Source: Pteria penguin (lineage: Eukaryota > Mollusca > Bivalvia > Pterioida > Pteriidae). Taken from it: a DNA stretch of 64,000 bases. A program made the position numbers and the translations under genes. The notes beneath the pieces are model-generated. The model ran no database searches and was not told the origin of the DNA. It saw only the letters and a program-made list of their open reading frames with translations. Positions 44,218-56,225 of this stretch are shown here, in pieces; the first letter of the stretch is position 1; every line of letters starts with the position of its first letter. The DNA is taken from assembly GCA_035048485.1 (NCBI GenBank), contig CM068593.1, positions 1,749,455 through 1,813,454 on the forward strand, written 5' to 3'.

Positions 44218-46543
44218 TAATTTTTCCTTGGATTGGCCGTCCGACATCGGTATCGTAACTGTAACACAATCAACCATTGTCGTTTTCTGTGCTTATGTAA
44301 TGAATGAGTGTCCTATTTTGTGTGCTCATTGAATATAGTTCTGGTTCGTCAAGCATAAATTTTGTGAACCGCAAAGCGGTTCTCGAACATTCGTACCTGA
44401 CAAAGCTGAATTATATTCCATCAACACATAAAGTAGACACTTATACTTTATTTTTAAACTACCAATTCATTTTAAAATATTTTTAAAAATTAATTTAGTT
44501 AACTAAATCAAATTTTCAGTTGGATTTACATACGTATATTCGAGCTCTTCTTCACGTTCCAGCTTTTTAATTTGCCCAAACATATGTACAGAAATTAGAC
44601 CATTCATGATTGAAATTTATTGAAAGGCTGCAAATGTCTTTGAATAAAACTTCAAATAGAAGTGATAAGACTATACTACGATTCTTATTATAATGAATCA
44701 GTTACAGAGAAATTCATTATGTAGCCGGAGAAGCCGACAGATGACCTAGTATCCGCAGTCTGCAGTAGGTCAGATGACCTAGTATCCGTTGTCTGCAGTA
44801 GGTGAGATGACCTAGCGTCCGTTGTCTGCAGTAGGTCAGATAACCTAGCGTCCGTTGTCTGCAGTAGTACATGTACACGTCCATGATGTCGTCTCACATA
44901 TTACAATTGAAAGAGCAATTTACAGTTTGATCGTACCATGATGGTAAAGCTAAGAGGTGATTCTATGGTTATCTTTCCTTGGTTCTGTGGTTGTGGTTTG
45001 GTATGAATTTGGAACGTTATCTATAAATAGTAGTACATGACCTAGTTACACCGTATCTAGGCAAAATCTACTCTCAAATTTTAAATGCGCCCTTCCTGTT
45101 GTAATTCTGTTCAACAAGAAATATTCATTTGGGAATCGAACGTTTAACATGAGGTGACTAGTAGTAATGTAAATATTTGACTATAACTGTGTGCATGTCC
45201 TTGACGATTTGTCTCATACACCTTAGTCGGGTGTCTTCCGTCTTCTCATTACCAATTCATCCTGTGTCATCCTGTATTACACCTACTTTAAGACTTCACT
45301 TCTATATCTTCCTTTGATGGCCCTTATACCAAATTTTTAAGTGAAGTATGGTTATATTTTTCTTTAACCGGTGTATGTTAAAAATGAATGCTACTTGAGA
45401 GATACTTGTCAAAATTCTACTTATCCATCCCTAAGAAAATTCTGGTGAACAATACGTGCTTTTTTCTCAAATTCTTTTTTTTTTTTTATTTCATGAAAAT
45501 ATAAGACATAAATAAATTGGTGGTGTTAAAACAGCACCTACCCATATTTGTTTTCGTTTGAGCAAGAAGTCCAAATTATAGAATCTTAACATGCTTAATT
45601 CATATTTTAGTCATTTTTGAGTCAATTAGTTTGTATTGCACGGCCTATTTTATGTAAATCAGCATACTATAAACACTTCTTTTTTGTAGTGTAATATCTT
45701 TCCTTCATGGTTCAGTATCACTGCTAGAATCCCATGTATATATAATGAGAGAAAGGTCTGTCTTGCATCACTGGGTGCTAAAATTATCCCCGTACAAATG
45801 CAACAAAATGGGATATTTAGAGTGCTGATAATGTAAAAACATGTGCAAATCTCATTCTCTTGATTTATTTTTTATTCTGCAATATGTACTTAATAAACCA
45901 AAGAAATATGTATGTATCCAGGTAAGGTTTTGTGCAAAGTAAGATTTATTAACCTACAGCCCAGCCCCGCCGCTATTTCGTCCCCAAATCATTGTAAAAC
46001 AATGAGAGGACAGCTCTTTCAGAGATGAGTTATATTAAAGCAAAACAAAGGAACATCTCCCTCTTATTTTGACAAAAATGATGCAAATAACTAATATGGT
46101 TTGGTAAGTTAAAAAAAATCAGAAATATGTTCAAGACCTATAGTGTTACATTATTTTGTTACTACTATATCTACGAAGAAAAATCAACAAACTTTATTTT
46201 CCTCCACCCCTTCTTCTGACGGAACATAGATGACGTCACCTAAGGATCGATAACCTTAAAGTTCAAATTCGTATTAAGGGAAAGACTTGGCATAATCAAT
46301 TCTTTCCTTCTTTTTTTTTCTTTTCTCGTCTTACGTAATATATAGCCTGGAACACAACATCGGTACTGTTTGATTAAAAGACACGGAAGAAATAGGTCTA
46401 TTAGAATTCACCCATCACAGCTATGGAAATCTCTCGATAGAACTCAAGGTAGGACATCCTAACTCCCCGGTAATCTTAACGCTAACATTAGATTGGACAC
46501 ATATTCGAGAATGCCAGTCCTCTCATTACACTTCAAGTATGTA
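44218..46543. other. No gene recognised; may contain the six-Cys 3' UTR
   Basis: Apart from the 33 bp minisatellite nothing is recognised. The part from about 46190 to 46543 would be 3' UTR of the six-Cys gene if the AATAAA near 46195 (minus) is used. Confidence 0.4.
44734..44866 (+). repeat. 33 bp minisatellite, 4 copies
   Basis: Unit GATGACCTAGTATCCGTTGT then CTGCAGTAGGTCA. In the minus strand it reads as 11-residue LQTTDARSSDL repeats by chance of length. Confidence 0.9.
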
Positions 46544-46684
46544 TTACTTGTAGTAAACGTTTTTGCATCGCACTCTCTTCATGCTGACAATGACACTGCT
46601 CTTGCATTTTTTCCTCATCCAAGGTTTGATCTGATGTTGCCGAGGTTTGTACAAAGCGTAACATTTGCCCTTCCGCATTTTCTT
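46544..46684 (-). CDS. Secreted six-Cys protein exon 4 and stop
   Basis: Acceptor CTCTTTTTAG, 46 codons then TAA. Encodes KKMRKGKCYALYKPRQHQ, KPWMRKKCKSS and MKRVRCKNVYYK. Three cysteines and a very high Lys/Arg content. Confidence 0.62.
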   Translation of the reverse strand, partial: KKMRKGKCYALYKPRQHQIKPWMRKKCKSSVIVSMKRVRCKNVYYK

Positions 46685-49470
46685 CTAAAAAGAGTAGAAA
46701 GTCATTTAATGTGTTCATTTATAATTTGATTAACACTAAACAGTTTTACTTCACTACATGTGGGGCATATTATTGGCGTATGTAAGAGATATTTAAGGGA
46801 ATGAAAACATACCTTATGGAGAAAAAAACCACCCACAATTGTCAGAGATTATGCAAAAGAAAGAAAAGTAAGCACATAAACAGACAACACGTGGATATTT
46901 TCTGTTAAAGCAATTTATACTTAAAGGCATTCTACTGCAATGTCACTACTGAAATATACAAAAATCTACTGAATGTGTACTATTTGAAGTGTCTAGCATG
47001 CCTTTTAAATAAACCCAGTAAATAAAAAGATAAATAAATAAAGCTTTAGACAAAGCTTTTCGATTAATGCAAGTCATATTTATCTGAATCTGAATTTTGA
47101 TTTTAACATTTAATCAACTGATACAGTATGAAGTAAATATCACCCTTATGGGAAAAAAAATGAGCACAAGATTGTCTGTTATGTAGAAGTCCAGTTTATT
47201 ACCTGGATTGGGGCGCCTCGCACGATGCATAAAACACTTGTATCGGAATTCACTAGTACCACGCTCTGTAAGAGAGAAATTATGCTTATACTTTTGAAGT
47301 TTTGACCACTTTTTTATCTTTACCAAATACGACATTACCAACACCAGTGCATTTAAACTGTAAATAAAACGTTGATATTACGAAGTTGCTACCCACTTAC
47401 TCACAGAAAACTTTTATATGTTATAGAATTTATCTCATCCATTGTTACCGTTTTACTCTACTTTCTCAGTTTGAATTTACAAGTTGTTTGTTGTATAAAA
47501 CATTATGTAGATTGAATATAAAAAAGTGATGTCGTAGGATGTTATGTTTCCTTCCCAAGAGATAAACTACTCTCACCTCTATATTCCGTACGTAGACGGT
47601 GTCGGATTTCTGGCCATTCTGTATGATGTTAAGTTTACCTCCACCCGAGTTTTCGCACACTTCTATGCGAGCGTCGTGCTTTGTACCGTCGTTGCAAAGG
47701 TATGTAACAGGAAATGACTAAATTGAAAGATACATATTAATCTAAGATATACATAAAACGTAAAGTAAAAGATGTTGTATTGATATAATATTGTAGGTAT
47801 ATCAGTGGCGGATGTTACCATGGAGCCGAAGAATGTTACACTCTTTAAACGTCATTTATATGTCAGAGCGCATTGACGTCCGTCGTTGCGCAGTTTAATT
47901 AATCATTATTACTTAACTACATGTTCCCTCGTATCGTACTAAAATGACGACGAGTTCACAAATTCAAAGATTGACTCTGGAATAGTCTTTTATTTTACAT
48001 ATATGCATGTGATGGTTTTGGGTTTGTTTATCGTACATAATATGTAATAAGACTTCACCATTTTAGTAGTTGACATTTGAATAACTGCTATATGCAATCA
48101 TATTTTAATTTGTTTTATATTAACTGCATTATAATGGAATATATTTTGCGATGTCCTGTTTTTCAAAAGTTACTGACTCAGCCGTATGACAGAAGTCACC
48201 AACGGAAATATACAGTATATAATGTCATAATATGATAAATTAGAAAAGAAAAACATGAGGACACCACAACGACATTTGATTATAGTGCAGTTAGGATACG
48301 AACTTAGGGCGATCATTTGATATGAGAATAGTCTCACTCTATGACAAACGTGACGATTTCAATTTCGCTATCACAAACTTTCCTTTCATAAGTAGCAACA
48401 TTCCATCATCGCCCGCATACGGCGTATTCATATCTCAGTTAATACGTTATTCCAGAGCATGTTCAAATTACAGTGACTTTGTTCTGAGGGCTAGGCGACT
48501 TTCAGTTAAGCTGCTCAACCAGGGTTATATATGTGCTAGACTAGCAACGTCACTGAGGAAATTCTATGGTCGTTACGAGACTCTTATTACTCCATATGAT
48601 ATCTCGTTATCCAGACTTTTAAATGATATTCTGGACTGAGACCGATTCCGATCATTTTACACAGATTTGACACCTTCTGTACTAGAAGGTTACCTACTTC
48701 GACTTCTCCATATATAAATACATATGGAATTTACACGATCTGACTCTTTCTACTGGGTATATATGACGGGTGTTGCTAGCAACCAGGAGATGCTCACTCT
48801 CCCCGGGCACCTGATCTCACTCCATCACAGGGGTTCACATATGCTCTTCAAGTAGACATATTTTGTTATTTTCCATTTGTTTTTCATTTTCACTGATTTT
48901 GTATGTCCTCTGGGTTTTTGATTTTTGGACTTGTGCTTTGGATTTATCCATCATCTCTACTATCAGTTGGTGTGGTAAAGCGCTTTATGACATCATCTTT
49001 TCATTCACCACAGTATAATCAAAAGATACACTTTAAAGATATAAACATTCCTCCAAAATGTGATCAACGTTTTAAAAATGTGCCAAGTTGAGAGGTCGTA
49101 AAAAGATATAGGGCTATTAACTAATGCATAATTCAACTGTAACTGTATATTATTGAATGTATTCAAGTGTTTTCGGTCGACATTCTTTCCTAAGGTTGAC
49201 AAAATGGCATGTTACCCCGTAAATATGTATTATTCATTTAATATTGTGAGTCCAAGCAAATCGAAATAAAGAATGTGATTCCAATTTAGTCAGAATGAAA
49301 GGAAAGGGACCTTAAGTGTACGAGAAAAGCAGCTATTGACACGCAGAAATTAAAAAGAGTTGGGGAATTCAAATGTAAAATACGAAAGTAACTGGTGTCA
49401 CATGACTATGGCACTAACAACTATGTACCACAGATCACGGACCCCTGGAATTCAAAGGTGAGACCGGGTG

Positions 49471-49504
<34 letters not shown>

Positions 49505-51848
49505 GTCTGCTCTTTGGCTAGCCACACACGCAATGAGTGCCCTTACATAATTCAAAGACATAACACAGATAGTGATGGTAATGCACAAAGATAAGCGCTA
49601 TACTGCGGTGTGAACTGAAGATCTCTTGAATTTTGTATAATACAAAGGTGCTGTGTCGTAGTTGCACTCACAACAGAAAAAAAGTTGACATTTATGAATC
49701 CCAAGGAACAGATGTCTGACAGAGAGGCAATATTCATAAAAAAGAGTTAAGCGCGGTCTGTTAACCAAGAAAGGACATATTCTTCAAAAAGAATAGGTTA
49801 AGTCTTGCTGCACACTTAACTTTATCTCTGAATTTTAGTGGAAGATGAGTGTTCAAAGTAATTTATTTTTTTCTCCATGTGTTATATCTATTTTAATTGA
49901 CTGCCGATATATGAGGTGAAAACATCTGTGAATCACTAATGGATAAATACTGATGTAAGCCATGTGCGTCTTGGCTTTTATTTACATGCCTAAATAATGG
50001 ATCAACTTACGCGATAATGAATTAAAGACAAAGTATAGTATATAGATCGAAAACCAGATTAATATAAGTCATGTTATGCTATCACATACAATATGTTTCC
50101 TGATAGATGAGATACATATAAGCCCTGCTCTGGTAGTATTTGTCATTATGATGAAAATTTTGCATATGTTTAAATAGAATGCAACTGTAATTTTGTGATG
50201 AATTATTCATAAATTGTTGTCATGAACAGTTGTATACATATTCAAATATACCTTAAGCACATGCATTTCTTAAATTGGTTCCATGAACATTAACATGTGA
50301 CATTATGGGGGTTGCACTCAGTCAGAGCAAGTACTATGATCTGATCATGTGTAAAGCGAATTGCAGAGGCTATACCCTTTTTCTCCCTTAAAAGCATCTA
50401 TATTTTTACGAGGAAACTCTTGCGAACTACTCATTATTATCTTTAACGGTGTTAAAACCGATCATTTCCAATACTGTATTACAGAGCGATTTCTCATTTT
50501 GGTAGTAATCTGACGTCAGAGAAATCATTTGGTACCGTCATTTTTGTCAGTTTGTTTGTTTTGCTTTTATATCGGTTTCTAGAGACACCACTCAAAGCGG
50601 AATATGATGTTTGACCATTTGGAGTCCTGGGAATAACGGCTATAATCCCTATACTAATGACGGAGAATTTCAGTAAGCGTCTACCGTTGTACTAGCCGTA
50701 CTTATAATTCATGCCCAAAATAGTCAGATGACTTTTAAACACACATCGGCTGTATTTACGTTCGTAAACACTAGTTTATATTGTTTGTTTGCATCTTATT
50801 ACTACTTCTTTTTCCTATTCTTGTCTTTGAACTGTTTTCTTATTTCTGTTGTTGAGCTTTTAAATCTTCCCTTTTCCACGGATCAGTCGAATCTCCCTCA
50901 GCAACTTAAGACATAATAGATAGATTGATTGATTGATTTTTGTTTAGCGTCACACCACGAATTTTCACGTATATGGTGATGGCATCTGCCTGATGCGGGG
51001 CATACGATTTGTTACCTTTGCAACGGACCCACCCGAAGCAGTGAGGGATATTTAACGTGCCATGCATACCACAACACGGGACCTCGTTTTTTACTGTCTC
51101 ATCTAAAAGACTGGACCCCGGCATGACCAGAGCGGGACTCGAACGCCGGCCTCCCGATCAGGAGTCGAGCGCGATACCATTAGGCCACACCAGTTTAAGG
51201 CATAATTGAAAAGATGCACGTATTAAAAATATCTTTGTAAGAATTTGATACGCTCTTCTAAAACTTTGAAATACTTGGGAGAAGAAGGTTCATGTCCAAG
51301 TCTAAGCATCAACAACCAGCAAACCGTTCTATTCCAATTATAAAATTACAGAGACTGATTTCATCCTATTGAGTCTTTTCGTTAAACAGAGTAACTTTCC
51401 ATTTGAGACGGTATCTGACTTAAAACAATTATGACGTCATTAATTTCTTATAAAAACGTCATTTGTGGACTTTCATTTCTCTGAAATTTAGATTAGTTTC
51501 CATAGAATTTGATGACGTCAAAAGTGTTCAGATACCGTCCCAAATTGGAAGTAACTCTGTATATCGAAAAGACCGAATATAGCAAAGCCAGCTAGTGAAA
51601 TGACCATCTGAGTTATACAATAAATTATCTTTTTCGGTATAACATGTTATAATATTGTGTAATATGTTATAATATGGTATAATATGTTATAATATGTTAT
51701 AATATGGTATAATATGTTATAATATGGTATAATGTGTTATACTTACGGCAGGATAATACGTAAGATTTTCTGAGTCTTGTGCCGCTATGTCATGGTAAAC
51801 AAGGTATATGAAAATTAGAAATTGATGTATAAATTGTCCAACTTCCAT
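46544..51848 (-). CDS. Small secreted six-cysteine basic protein, 4 coding exons, family unknown
   Basis: Coding exons on the minus strand: 51747-51848, 47577-47717, 47203-47265, 46544-46684. All introns are phase 0 with GT-AG ends; the total is 148 residues ending in TAA. Exon 1 carries MEVGQFIHQFLIFIYLVYHD, a hydrophobic signal peptide, with a plausible cleavage after IAA. The mature part has six cysteines (LCND, EVCEN, LCIV, GKCYAL, KKCKSS, VRCKN) and a strongly basic C-terminus, consistent with a disulfide-bonded extracellular protein, cytokine or defence peptide. I do not recognise the family. The ATG lies directly after a TTTCAG acceptor, so transcription probably begins in an upstream 5' UTR exon near 53.1 kb. 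A TTTATT (AATAAA on this strand) near 46195 is a possible poly(A) signal. The 4 kb first intron holds an RT copy, a SINE and a small inverted-repeat element; a missed exon there cannot be excluded. Confidence 0.62.
47203..47265 (-). CDS. Secreted six-Cys protein exon 3
   Basis: Acceptor CTCTCTTACAG, donor CAG/GTAATA, 21 codons, phase 0, encoding SVVLVNSDTSVLCIVRGAP plus IQ. A second frame is also open (RGTSEFRYKCFMH), but only phase 0 matches the neighbouring exons. Confidence 0.55.
47577..47717 (-). CDS. Secreted six-Cys protein exon 2
   Basis: Acceptor CAATTTAG, donor GAG/GTGAGA, 47 codons, phase 0. Encodes SFPVTYLCNDGTKHD, EVCENSGGGKLNIIQNGQ and VYVRNIE; two cysteines. Confidence 0.65.
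48331..48953 (+). mobile_element. RT family 1 copy 4, 5'-truncated
   Basis: Opens at LYDKRDDFNFAITNFPFI and is uninterrupted to RLLNDILD stop (about 48639), then the 3' UTR with the ~58 bp module (48764-48823), ending near ATCCATCATCTCTAC. Located in intron 1 of the six-Cys gene, antisense to it. Confidence 0.87.
48764..48823 (+). repeat. ~58 bp dispersed module in RT family 1 3' UTR
   Basis: GACGGGTGTTGCTAGCAACC, GGAGATGCTCACTCTCC, GGGCACCTGATCTCAC. Confidence 0.85.
49374..49535. repeat. Dispersed composite repeat with module interrupted by a G tract
   Basis: Block ACTGGTGTCACATGACTATG and neighbours (49374-49435), then CACGGACCCCTGGAATTC and a minus-strand module (49458-49532) whose centre is replaced by 31 G (49473-49503). 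The same order occurs at 62247-62398. Confidence 0.75.
50918..51194 (-). mobile_element. SINE family B, copy 3
   Basis: Minus strand, full length; flanked by TTAAGACATAAT (50906-50917) and TTAAGGCATAAT (51195-51206). Lies in intron 1 of the six-Cys secreted protein gene. Confidence 0.9.
51386..51560. mobile_element. 175 bp inverted-repeat element (MITE-like) with TGACGTCA motifs
   Basis: Ends are inverted copies over about 50 bp: ACAGAGTAACTTTCCATTTG on the left and ACAGAGTTACTTCCAATTTG read inward on the right, continuing through GACGGTATCTGA. Each arm has a TGACGTCA/ATGACGTCAT palindrome. No convincing target duplication. A related interior is seen at about 26780-26900. Confidence 0.65.
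51642..51742 (+). repeat. 10 bp AT-rich minisatellite
   Basis: Alternating TATAATATGT and TATAATATGG; ends next to the donor of six-Cys exon 1. Confidence 0.88.
51747..51848 (-). CDS. Secreted six-Cys protein exon 1 (signal peptide)
   Basis: 34 codons, ATG at 51848, donor GCC/GTAAGT, phase 0. Hydrophobic core FLIFIYLVY, then polar residues QDSENLTYYPA. Confidence 0.68.
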
Positions 51849-52213
51849 CTGAAATGCATAAAACAACCAAATAAAATGTTTCCGTGATAATAATTAGTGT
51901 AAACGACATAATTGATGTGATATCTATTGCAAAATGTCATTGTATATTACATATTGTATATACAATAAAATAATTTCAGTATACAATAAAATAGCTGTTT
52001 AATCATATTTATAATATTAAAAAATGTACTTTGAAATAGATTGTGCCGTCTTAAGAGCTTGTCACTAATCAATATTATATAGCAATCTACAATGTCTGTA
52101 AAGATATTCAATTATTTTATCATCACATGTCGGGCTTGGCCGTAAAATGTACATATGTTCTAAAATTTACTGTAGCCGAATGGTCCAGATTGGGATCCGG
52201 AAGTGGGCGAGAC

Positions 52214-52216
<3 letters not shown>

Positions 52217-52291
<75 letters not shown>
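52217..52291 (+). repeat. (GA)n microsatellite
   Basis: About 37 GA repeats. A second short GA run is at 52660-52682. Confidence 0.97.
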
Positions 52292-52297
<6 letters not shown>

Positions 52298-52417
52298 GGT
52301 CACAATGTGAAAGTTCTATCCGACCATCGGCATGGTTAGGTGTTTACCTTTGTAAAAATCTGCGCAATATTTCTGGTTGATGATGCCGTCACCATATGAG
52401 TGATCTACCAGAAAACG

Positions 52418-52454
<37 letters not shown>

Positions 52455-52942
52455 TAACAACAACGTAATAATAATAATATATTAACAACAACAATAAAAA
52501 TAATAATGATAATAATAATAATAATAGATGATAGTAATAAAAACCTCGAAAAATCTATGATGATGACGATGAGATGATGATGACGATAATGATGAAGAAG
52601 ATGATGATTATCATAATAATGATAACAATGATACTATCCATAGGAATAAACATTTTCAGAGAGAGAGAGAGAGAGAAAGAGAGTAAATTTCGTATATTTT
52701 CTGCATCGTAACCTAAGTGATGTGCAATTTTACCATACAATTCTCAAATAAATGACATTTATTTTAACTTGATGTAAAATTCGAAAGTATATTCTTCTTC
52801 TTCTTATCATTATTATTATTATAATTATTATTATTATTAATATTATTTATTATTCGTATTATTATTATTACTGTGATTATTATTACCATCATTATGATAT
52901 TTAAACAACAACAACAACAACAACAAAAACAATAATAATAAC

Positions 52943-52983
<41 letters not shown>

Positions 52984-52989
52984 TTATTA

Positions 52990-53033
<44 letters not shown>

Positions 53034-53036
53034 TAT
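52418..53036 (+). repeat. Compound TAA/GAT/CAA/TTA microsatellites
   Basis: TAA with GATGAT (52418-52640), then TTATTA, CAACAA, TAATAA and TTATTA blocks (52795-53036), lying between the candidate leader exon and six-Cys exon 1. Confidence 0.95.
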
Positions 53037-53077
53037 TGAATTAATATTACGACATTTTTTAGAAAATCTAAACTTAC

Positions 53078-53165
53078 CTTCAATTTGTATATTCAACTGA
53101 CTACTTGCTTTGCTGAAATCAAAATCTGTTGTTTGTATCGATGTAAAATAATAGAATATCGTCAT
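53078..53165 (-). other. Candidate 5' UTR exon of the six-Cys gene
   Basis: A strong donor (AAG/GTAAGTTTAG on the minus strand, GT at 53076-53077) follows a short open frame beginning at 53165. Spliced to the acceptor at 51849, that frame does not continue into the six-Cys frame, so this would be an untranslated leader with a short upstream ORF. The 5' boundary is arbitrary. Confidence 0.3.
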
Positions 53166-53955
53166 TATGTATGCAGGAAGAGCTTTAGGGTGATGTATTC
53201 ATCTAACATACAGGAAATTTACTGCATTCATCGGAACATAAGAAGTAACGTCAATATCTGATGATCGAGCGGTGAATTTCACGCTTAAGGGGATAAGATA
53301 CAGTTCAATCTGAAGGGGTTATATGTTTAGCGTTTGATGGATTTGTCCATCATAGGAAATCGCCATATGATTTGTTCAACTTGTTTGACTGAAAGTTGAA
53401 AAAATGTACTCAACGCACTCTCGTGTAGAAATCTTAGATACCGATCCGATTTCAAAGAACTATAAGAAAAATCGACATGATCCAATGATTACACGTTTTT
53501 TAGATTCTAAGATGGTTAACCTTTGCTGAACATGTGCCCGTTATTGGACATGGAAAAATAATATAAATATTAGTGTATTTGTTTACTTATTTATTTAATT
53601 TATTTACTTATTTATTTTTCATTTACTTACTTTAAAATTTGAGGATTTGTTTTATCATTTTTTTATTTATTATTATCATTATCTTATTTTTTTTTCCTTT
53701 TTGCTTTTAAGGACAAATAGTTTATAATCTATTTTCATTTTGATTCACTAGTATGTATAACTCCAACCTTAAAACTCAGACGCCGTGGGACACCTTCTGT
53801 AGAACTACCACATTTATTTTTAATTTTGACATTAGAATGGAATTAATATTCTGTTCTTTTTAGATTTCCTACAGCGCTATAAGAATGTTCACAATTTTTC
53901 TGTACATTCTGCGTATCTACAAACACAAACATTACTATATATTCATAAATAGTAA

Positions 53956-54007
53956 TACGTGAAATAATCGTGGAGTGACGTAAAACAATAATCAAACAAA
54001 CAAACAA
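53956..54007 (+). mobile_element. SINE family B, 3'-end fragment
   Basis: GTGAAATAATCGTGGAGTGA followed by CGTAAAACAATAATC and a (CAAA)n tail; strongly 5'-truncated insertion. Confidence 0.7.
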
Positions 54008-54260
54008 AAATCATAAAAGGTTGGTGGATTTCTTCAGTCGTTAATATCTCCGTTATATGCGACGTCAGAAGTTGTTCCAATGCTTCTTTTCCATTAGTTT
54101 TAATTATAACGTAATGTTTGCATTGTGACGTCACAGTAAAATGATGTTAAAAAAGTTGTGCAGGAAGCCTTTATTATACTCGGATTTTCACGTAAAATCG
54201 GGCAAATGGATATGTTAGGTATCTCTCAGAGAAATACTGAAGTAGAAGGAACAATAATGC
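54005..54260 (+). repeat. Dispersed repeat with TGACGTCA, copy 1
   Basis: Blocks TTTCTTCAGTCGTTAAT, TGTGACGTCACAGTAAAATG, AGGAAGCCTTTATTATACTC and CTCAGAGAAATACTGAAGTA match 60335-60590 in the same order. It starts directly at the tail of a SINE B fragment. Confidence 0.68.
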
Positions 54261-55529
54261 CTATGAATATTTATGATATTTCAAATTAGGATTTTAAGAA
54301 AATGCAAAATACCCTAGCATTTTAATGGCACTTTTGTTATTAAAAAGATAACAGCGTCTCAAAAACAGACTTAGAATACTTTAGATTCATGATTTGAGTG
54401 AGCTTTTATTTCATTGTATGTAGTGTGATAAGAATAATAAAAACCAGAACATATAGATCTATATATGTGAACACATTTTGGTACATTATTAGGGCATTTC
54501 GACAGCGTATGTCTCACCAGTGATCATAAGGCCTAAACTGTAGAGATCGAAAATACAGATATTTGATCCTCATCACTAAAAAGACCTCAAATAAGAGTCA
54601 ATTGATTGATTGATTGATTGAGAATCTATGTTGACATGATTAAGTCTAATATACTTTTTTCATTGGGTTTCAATGCCTACATATCAATATTGTACCTTTT
54701 CTTTTCTTTCTTTTCTTTTATTTATTTACTTTTTTTTCATTTCTTCATTTTTGTCTTATTTTCTTTTTCTTTTCTTTTTTATTTATTAAAGTCTTTATAG
54801 GTATGTTTACGCTTGGTATTTAATTACATGACAATATAACATTTGTACATGTTATGGTCACAAAAACAGGTCTTCCCTGAGCAATTTAAATTACTGTTAC
54901 ATATGCAATTTTTCTTTATTAAACATGATCATGAGTGCATTATCTTACTATATATTAAACCAAACTATAACGTTAGGCGTAAAAACAGACGAGAGAGATT
55001 ATATACCGTCATGAGTGTGGGGTAAAGTTAAGAAATGAGAAGGATCCGGTTTCCGAAATGTGTAAGTGGAAAATCGAAAACAAATATTTTATTCAATTTC
55101 ACAATTTTTACATCGATTTCATATTAGTCCAATATAAAAATGTGAATTAAGGAACTAGTTTTTGTGCGTTTAGCAAATGATCTCGGTGTCTCCTCTGATG
55201 TATCATGGTTTCCTTTATAAATCCACCACAAAACTCTCTTAATATTTTAAGTTACGACCGAAAAAATTCAAATAAAACTGTTTGTCTTACTTACATACAA
55301 TATCTAGAAAGAAGAACTTAATTTATTTTTTCATAGAAAAGAGATATGTGAATGACATTCTTACCGCCTATCTGAAATAGTAAATTTACATGTTAAGTTC
55401 CTGATTTGATTGTACATATAGTTCTTGTTAAACCGTTTATATTTTGATATTAAACTTTCACAGCAATTTAATTTATCATGGATTTTTACTGATTGAGACT
55501 ACTTACCACAAGTTATTCTATGGCGCCAT
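54261..55529. other. No gene recognised
   Basis: T-rich stretch 54695-54785; otherwise AT-rich. 53166-53955 is similar. Confidence 0.5.
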
Positions 55530-56225
55530 GGCGGGTGTGACCACTAAGCAGGAGAAGCTTACACATCTATGACACCTAGTCACACCTCTAGCTCATACAT
55601 GGCACCTGGTGCTACCTCTAGTCCATCCATGGGACCTGGTCCTACCTCTAGCCCATCCATGGCACCTGGTCATACCTCTAGCTCATCCATGACACCTGGT
55701 CACACCTCTAGCTCATGCATGGCACCTGGTCCTACCTCTAGCCCATCCATGGGGCCTGGTCCTACCTCTAGCCCATCCATGGGACCTGGTCTTACCTCTA
55801 GCCCATCCATGGCACCTGGTCACACCTCTAGCCCATCCATGGGACCTGATCCTAACTCTAGCTCATCCATGGCACCTGGTCCTACCTCTAGCCCATCCAT
55901 CGCACCTGGTCCTACTTCTAGCTCATCCATGGCACCTGGTCATACCTCTAGCTCATCCATGGCACCTGGTCTCACCTCTAGCTCATGCATGGCACCTGGT
56001 TCTATCTCTAGCTCATCTACTGCACCTGGTCCTAACTGTAGCTCATCCATGGGACCTGGTCTTACCTCTAGCTCATCCATGGCACCTTAGTAAGCGTCTC
56101 CTGTTTCTCGTAAATGTCTTTATATACAGACGAAACAAATACAATTTATCACTGTATATATACAGGACTGTGAACAGCCACATAACATTAAGAAGAAGGT
56201 TGTAATAACACCTAAGTCAAACCCT
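55530..56225 (+). repeat. 30 bp minisatellite grown from the ~58 bp module, with ORF of 10-residue repeats
   Basis: Left flank is a plus-strand module (GCGGGTGTGACC, AGGAGAAGCTTAC, GACACCTAGTCACACCTC, 55530-55589). About 17 units of a 30 bp repeat follow (CATCCATGGCACCTGGTC, CTACCTCTAGC), each a copy of the module 3' end. Right flank (56081-56112) is a module half in inverted orientation (AGTAAGCGTCTCCTG), then a ~110 bp tail homologous to 2040-2165. Because 30 is divisible by 3, 55569-56090 reads as one 173-codon frame of SSSMAPGPTS-type repeats. No evidence that it is translated. Confidence 0.85.

Noticed and set aside
46544..46684. Assignment of the six-Cys protein to IL-17, FGF or a cystine-knot growth factor
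   Set aside because: Cysteine spacing does not match any of these; left unassigned.
55569..56090. 173-codon Ser/Pro/Gly/Met repeat protein as a real gene
   Set aside because: It is a minisatellite of a mobile module; no signal peptide, intron or flanking unique coding sequence.
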